This document shows positions 62,338-64,000 of a stretch of DNA of 64,000 bases, in pieces. The stretch's first letter is position 1, and each line of letters begins with the position of its first letter. The translations under genes were made by a program, and so were the position numbers. Under the pieces are notes generated by a model. The model worked only from the letters and a program-made list of their open reading frames with translations. It was not told the DNA's origin and did not search any database. The stretch covers positions 1 through 64,000 of the forward strand of contig CAMBQN010000003.1 of assembly GCA_945870025.1 (NCBI GenBank). Reading direction: 5' to 3'. This DNA is from Akkermansia muciniphila. GTDB lineage: Bacteria; Verrucomicrobiota; Kiritimatiellia; RFP12; JAAYNR01.

Positions 62338-64000
62338 ATGAAACCCAACATCGAACGTCCAACGTCAGGCATCGCGTGTCCAACGTCAAGCGTCAAGCGT
62401 CCAGCGTCCAGGGTCCTGGTCGTTGATGACGAAAAGAACATCCGTCTGATGTTCCGCGTCTTTCTTCAGGACGAGGGGTACGAGGTAGAGGTCGCCGAGG
62501 ACGCGAAGCAGGCCCAGGCGCTGCTGGCGAACGGCGTCTGGGATGTGGTCGTGGCCGACATCGTCCTGCCGGGGTTGTCCGGAGTGGAGTTGCTGAAAGC
62601 GATCCGCGCCGCGGCCCCGCCGGACGTGCAGGTGATCATGATAACCGGCGAGCCCACCGTGGAAACTGCGGCGGAAGCCATTCGGGCCGGTGCGTGTGAC
62701 TACCTGACCAAGCCCATTCCCAAGAATGCGATTCTGCGATCTGTGGCGACCGCCACGCATATCAAGCAGATTCTGGATGAGACGCGACTCCTTAAAGAAG
62801 CCAACCATCAGTATCAGCAGAATCTCGAGAAGTTGGTGGCCGAACGCACTCAGGCACTCCAGGAAGCGAATCAGCGGCTGGAAGTGGCCCTGGTCGAAAT
62901 TCAGCGATCCCAGGACGAGATCATCAAGCAGGAACGGCTCAACGCCCTCGGTCAGATGGTCAGCGGCATAGCCCACGACTTCAACAACGCCCTGACGCCG
63001 ATCGTGGGGATCTCGGAGATGCTTCTCACCGACCCCAACGTGCTGAGTGATCCCGATCAACTTCGGTCCGATATCAAGGTCATCCAGTCCGCCGCCGCCA
63101 CCGCCGTCGACATTGTGCGCCGGATACGCGAGTTCTACAGACCGGAAGACGCGCTGGGCACCACGAGCGTGAATCTGGGAAAATTGGTGAATCAAGTGAT
63201 CCTGCTCACCGAACCGGCCTGGAAGGTGCAGTCGCAAACCGAGGGCCACGAGATCCGCGTCGTAAACGACATCAAAGACTTTGCGTCCATCGCGGCCAAT
63301 GAACCCAGATTGCGCGAGGCGCTGGTCAACCTCGTGCTCAATGCCGTGGATGCCATGCCCCAAGGCGGAACGATTCGCTTCAGCGCCGAAGGCGATGCGG
63401 AGACCGTCACCCTGAGGGTCAGCGACACCGGCGTCGGCATGTCCGACGACGTGCGCAAGCGGTGCTTCGAGCCCTTTTTTACCACCAAGGGCAAGCGAGG
63501 CAGCGGCCTTGGACTGGCCGTGGTCTATGGCATTGTGATCCGGCACGGCGGCCAAATCACGGTTGAATCGGAGAAAAATAAGGGCACGAACTTTGCCATC
63601 CGGTTGCCGCTGGTGGCCCGGGAGACGGCCAAACCGGCGAACGCGACGAAGACCACCATTGGCGGGACCGCCCCGGTGCTCAAAGTGCTGGTGGTGGACG
63701 ACGAAGAGTGGGCGCGGGTGCTGGTCCAGCGATTCCTGACACTAAAAGGCCATACGGTACTGACCGCCGCATCGGGGCATGAAGCGCTGGAAACCCTCCG
63801 CCGGGAGCCGGTGGATCTGGTGATTACCGACCGCGCCATGCCCGATCTGAGCGGCGACCAGGTTGCCACGGAGATCAAACGACTCTCACCGGCAACGCCC
63901 GTCATCATGCTGACCGGCTTAGGCAACATCATGGACGTCCAGCGGGAGAAACCGGCCGGGGTGGACTATGTGATCGGGAAGCCCGTCACCCCCGATCAAC
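62338..64000 (+). CDS. Hybrid signalling protein: receiver - histidine kinase - receiver (runs off window end)
   Basis: An open frame not listed in the ORF track because it lacks a stop in the window. The first about 25 residues translate an array of 7-bp repeats (CGTCCAA, CGTCAAG). A receiver domain follows (VLVVDDEKNIRLMF; VVVADIVLPG; YLTKPI), then a coiled coil (EKLVAERTQALQEANQRL), a kinase core with H-box GIAHDFNNALTPIVG and ATPase motifs NLVLNAVDAM, VSDTGVGMS and GSGLGLAVVYG, and a second receiver (VLVVDDEEWARVLV; LVITDRAMPDLSG; GKPVTP). No sensor or membrane domain is seen. A later true start is possible because of the repeat-derived N-terminus. Confidence 0.85.
   Translation, partial: MKPNIERPTSGIACPTSSVKRPASRVLVVDDEKNIRLMFRVFLQDEGYEVEVAEDAKQAQALLANGVWDVVVADIVLPGLSGVELLKAIRAAAPPDVQVIMITGEPTVETAAEAIRAGACDYLTKPIPKNAILRSVATATHIKQILDETRLLKEANHQYQQNLEKLVAERTQALQEANQRLEVALVEIQRSQDEIIKQERLNALGQMVSGIAHDFNNALTPIVGISEMLLTDPNVLSDPDQLRSDIKVIQSAAATAVDIVRRIREFYRPEDALGTTSVNLGKLVNQVILLTEPAWKVQSQTEGHEIRVVNDIKDFASIAANEPRLREALVNLVLNAVDAMPQGGTIRFSAEGDAETVTLRVSDTGVGMSDDVRKRCFEPFFTTKGKRGSGLGLAVVYGIVIRHGGQITVESEKNKGTNFAIRLPLVARETAKPANATKTTIGGTAPVLKVLVVDDEEWARVLVQRFLTLKGHTVLTAASGHEALETLRREPVDLVITDRAMPDLSGDQVATEIKRLSPATPVIMLTGLGNIMDVQREKPAGVDYVIGKPVTPDQ
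62345..62413 (+). repeat. Seven-base-period array encoding the N-terminus of the hybrid kinase
   Basis: Successive heptamers CGTCCAA, CGTCAGG, TGTCCAA, CGTCAAG, CGTCAAG, CGTCCAG, CGTCCAG keep an exact period of seven. Because 21 bases equal three heptamers, the array stays open in the reading frame. It belongs to the same class as arrays at 176, 15681, 40491, 42955, 43020 and 51411. Confidence 0.65.

Overview
The window is high-GC, densely coding bacterial DNA with many four-base ATGA gene overlaps and clear Shine-Dalgarno sites. The gene content is Gram-negative: a FadL-type porin, a PgaA-like outer-membrane barrel, RseP, and several sigma-54/NtrC-style regulators. Very large LamG-like secreted proteins, a SUMF1-domain protein, a remnant of an S23-type four-helix-bundle gene and many intergenic palindromes fit a member of the PVC group (Verrucomicrobiota/Kiritimatiellota). 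That placement is inference from gene style, not from a marker gene.

Layout. 0.3-3.4 kb: tRNA-Pro(CGG), manA, a site-2 protease and a GT4 glycosyltransferase. 3.4-8.6 kb: palindromic elements, a phospholipid-head-group operon (CDP-alcohol phosphatidyltransferase, acyltransferase, CdsA), an M28 peptidase lipoprotein, a BrnT/BrnA toxin-antitoxin pair and a decayed S23 cassette. 8.6-17.6 kb: an unusual run of a 1915-aa secreted LamG-like protein, a lipoyl/E3-binding protein without an acyltransferase domain and a FabG-like reductase, then a secreted esterase. 17.9-21.2 kb: speA and a CCA-adding-type nucleotidyltransferase. 21.2-27.9 kb: a housekeeping envelope operon, purA-uppS-cdsA-dxr-rseP, with a SUMF1-domain gene at its end. 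28.0-38.0 kb: a signalling region. A ketosynthase-like gene is translationally coupled to a membrane histidine kinase, a second kinase and an NtrC-type regulator. Divergent from it, behind a near-consensus sigma-54 promoter, lie a FadL-type porin and a receiver-kinase protein. 38.0-43 kb: an isoprenylcysteine-methyltransferase-like protein, a B12/radical SAM enzyme and a secreted GHL10-type glycosidase.

43-57.8 kb is the most striking region, a synthase-dependent exopolysaccharide locus. A processive GT2 would make the polymer. A PgaB-like multidomain protein carries a deacetylase-like domain that has lost its catalytic aspartates. MBOAT, a small membrane protein and an SGNH-type hydrolase form an O-acylation module. 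A PgaA-like TPR/beta-barrel porin carries an intact deacetylase domain inserted between TPRs and barrel. Divergently encoded are a single-domain receiver, a KaiC-like ATPase, an ExeA-like AAA ATPase and a one-TM protein, a possible control or energising module. This looks like a rearranged relative of the poly-N-acetylglucosamine (Pga) system joined to an alginate/cellulose-type O-acetylation machine.

57.8-64 kb: a fragment of a DNA methyltransferase, an MFS-HEAT fusion, an M20 dipeptidase, the tail of a lost histidine kinase, and a receiver-kinase-receiver hybrid running off the window end. Throughout, intergenic DNA holds two classes of structured repeat: hairpins with arms of 6-bp words (GGGGTC/GGTATC or CCTAAT/ATTACG), and degenerate 7-bp-period arrays (TGTTCAG-like).
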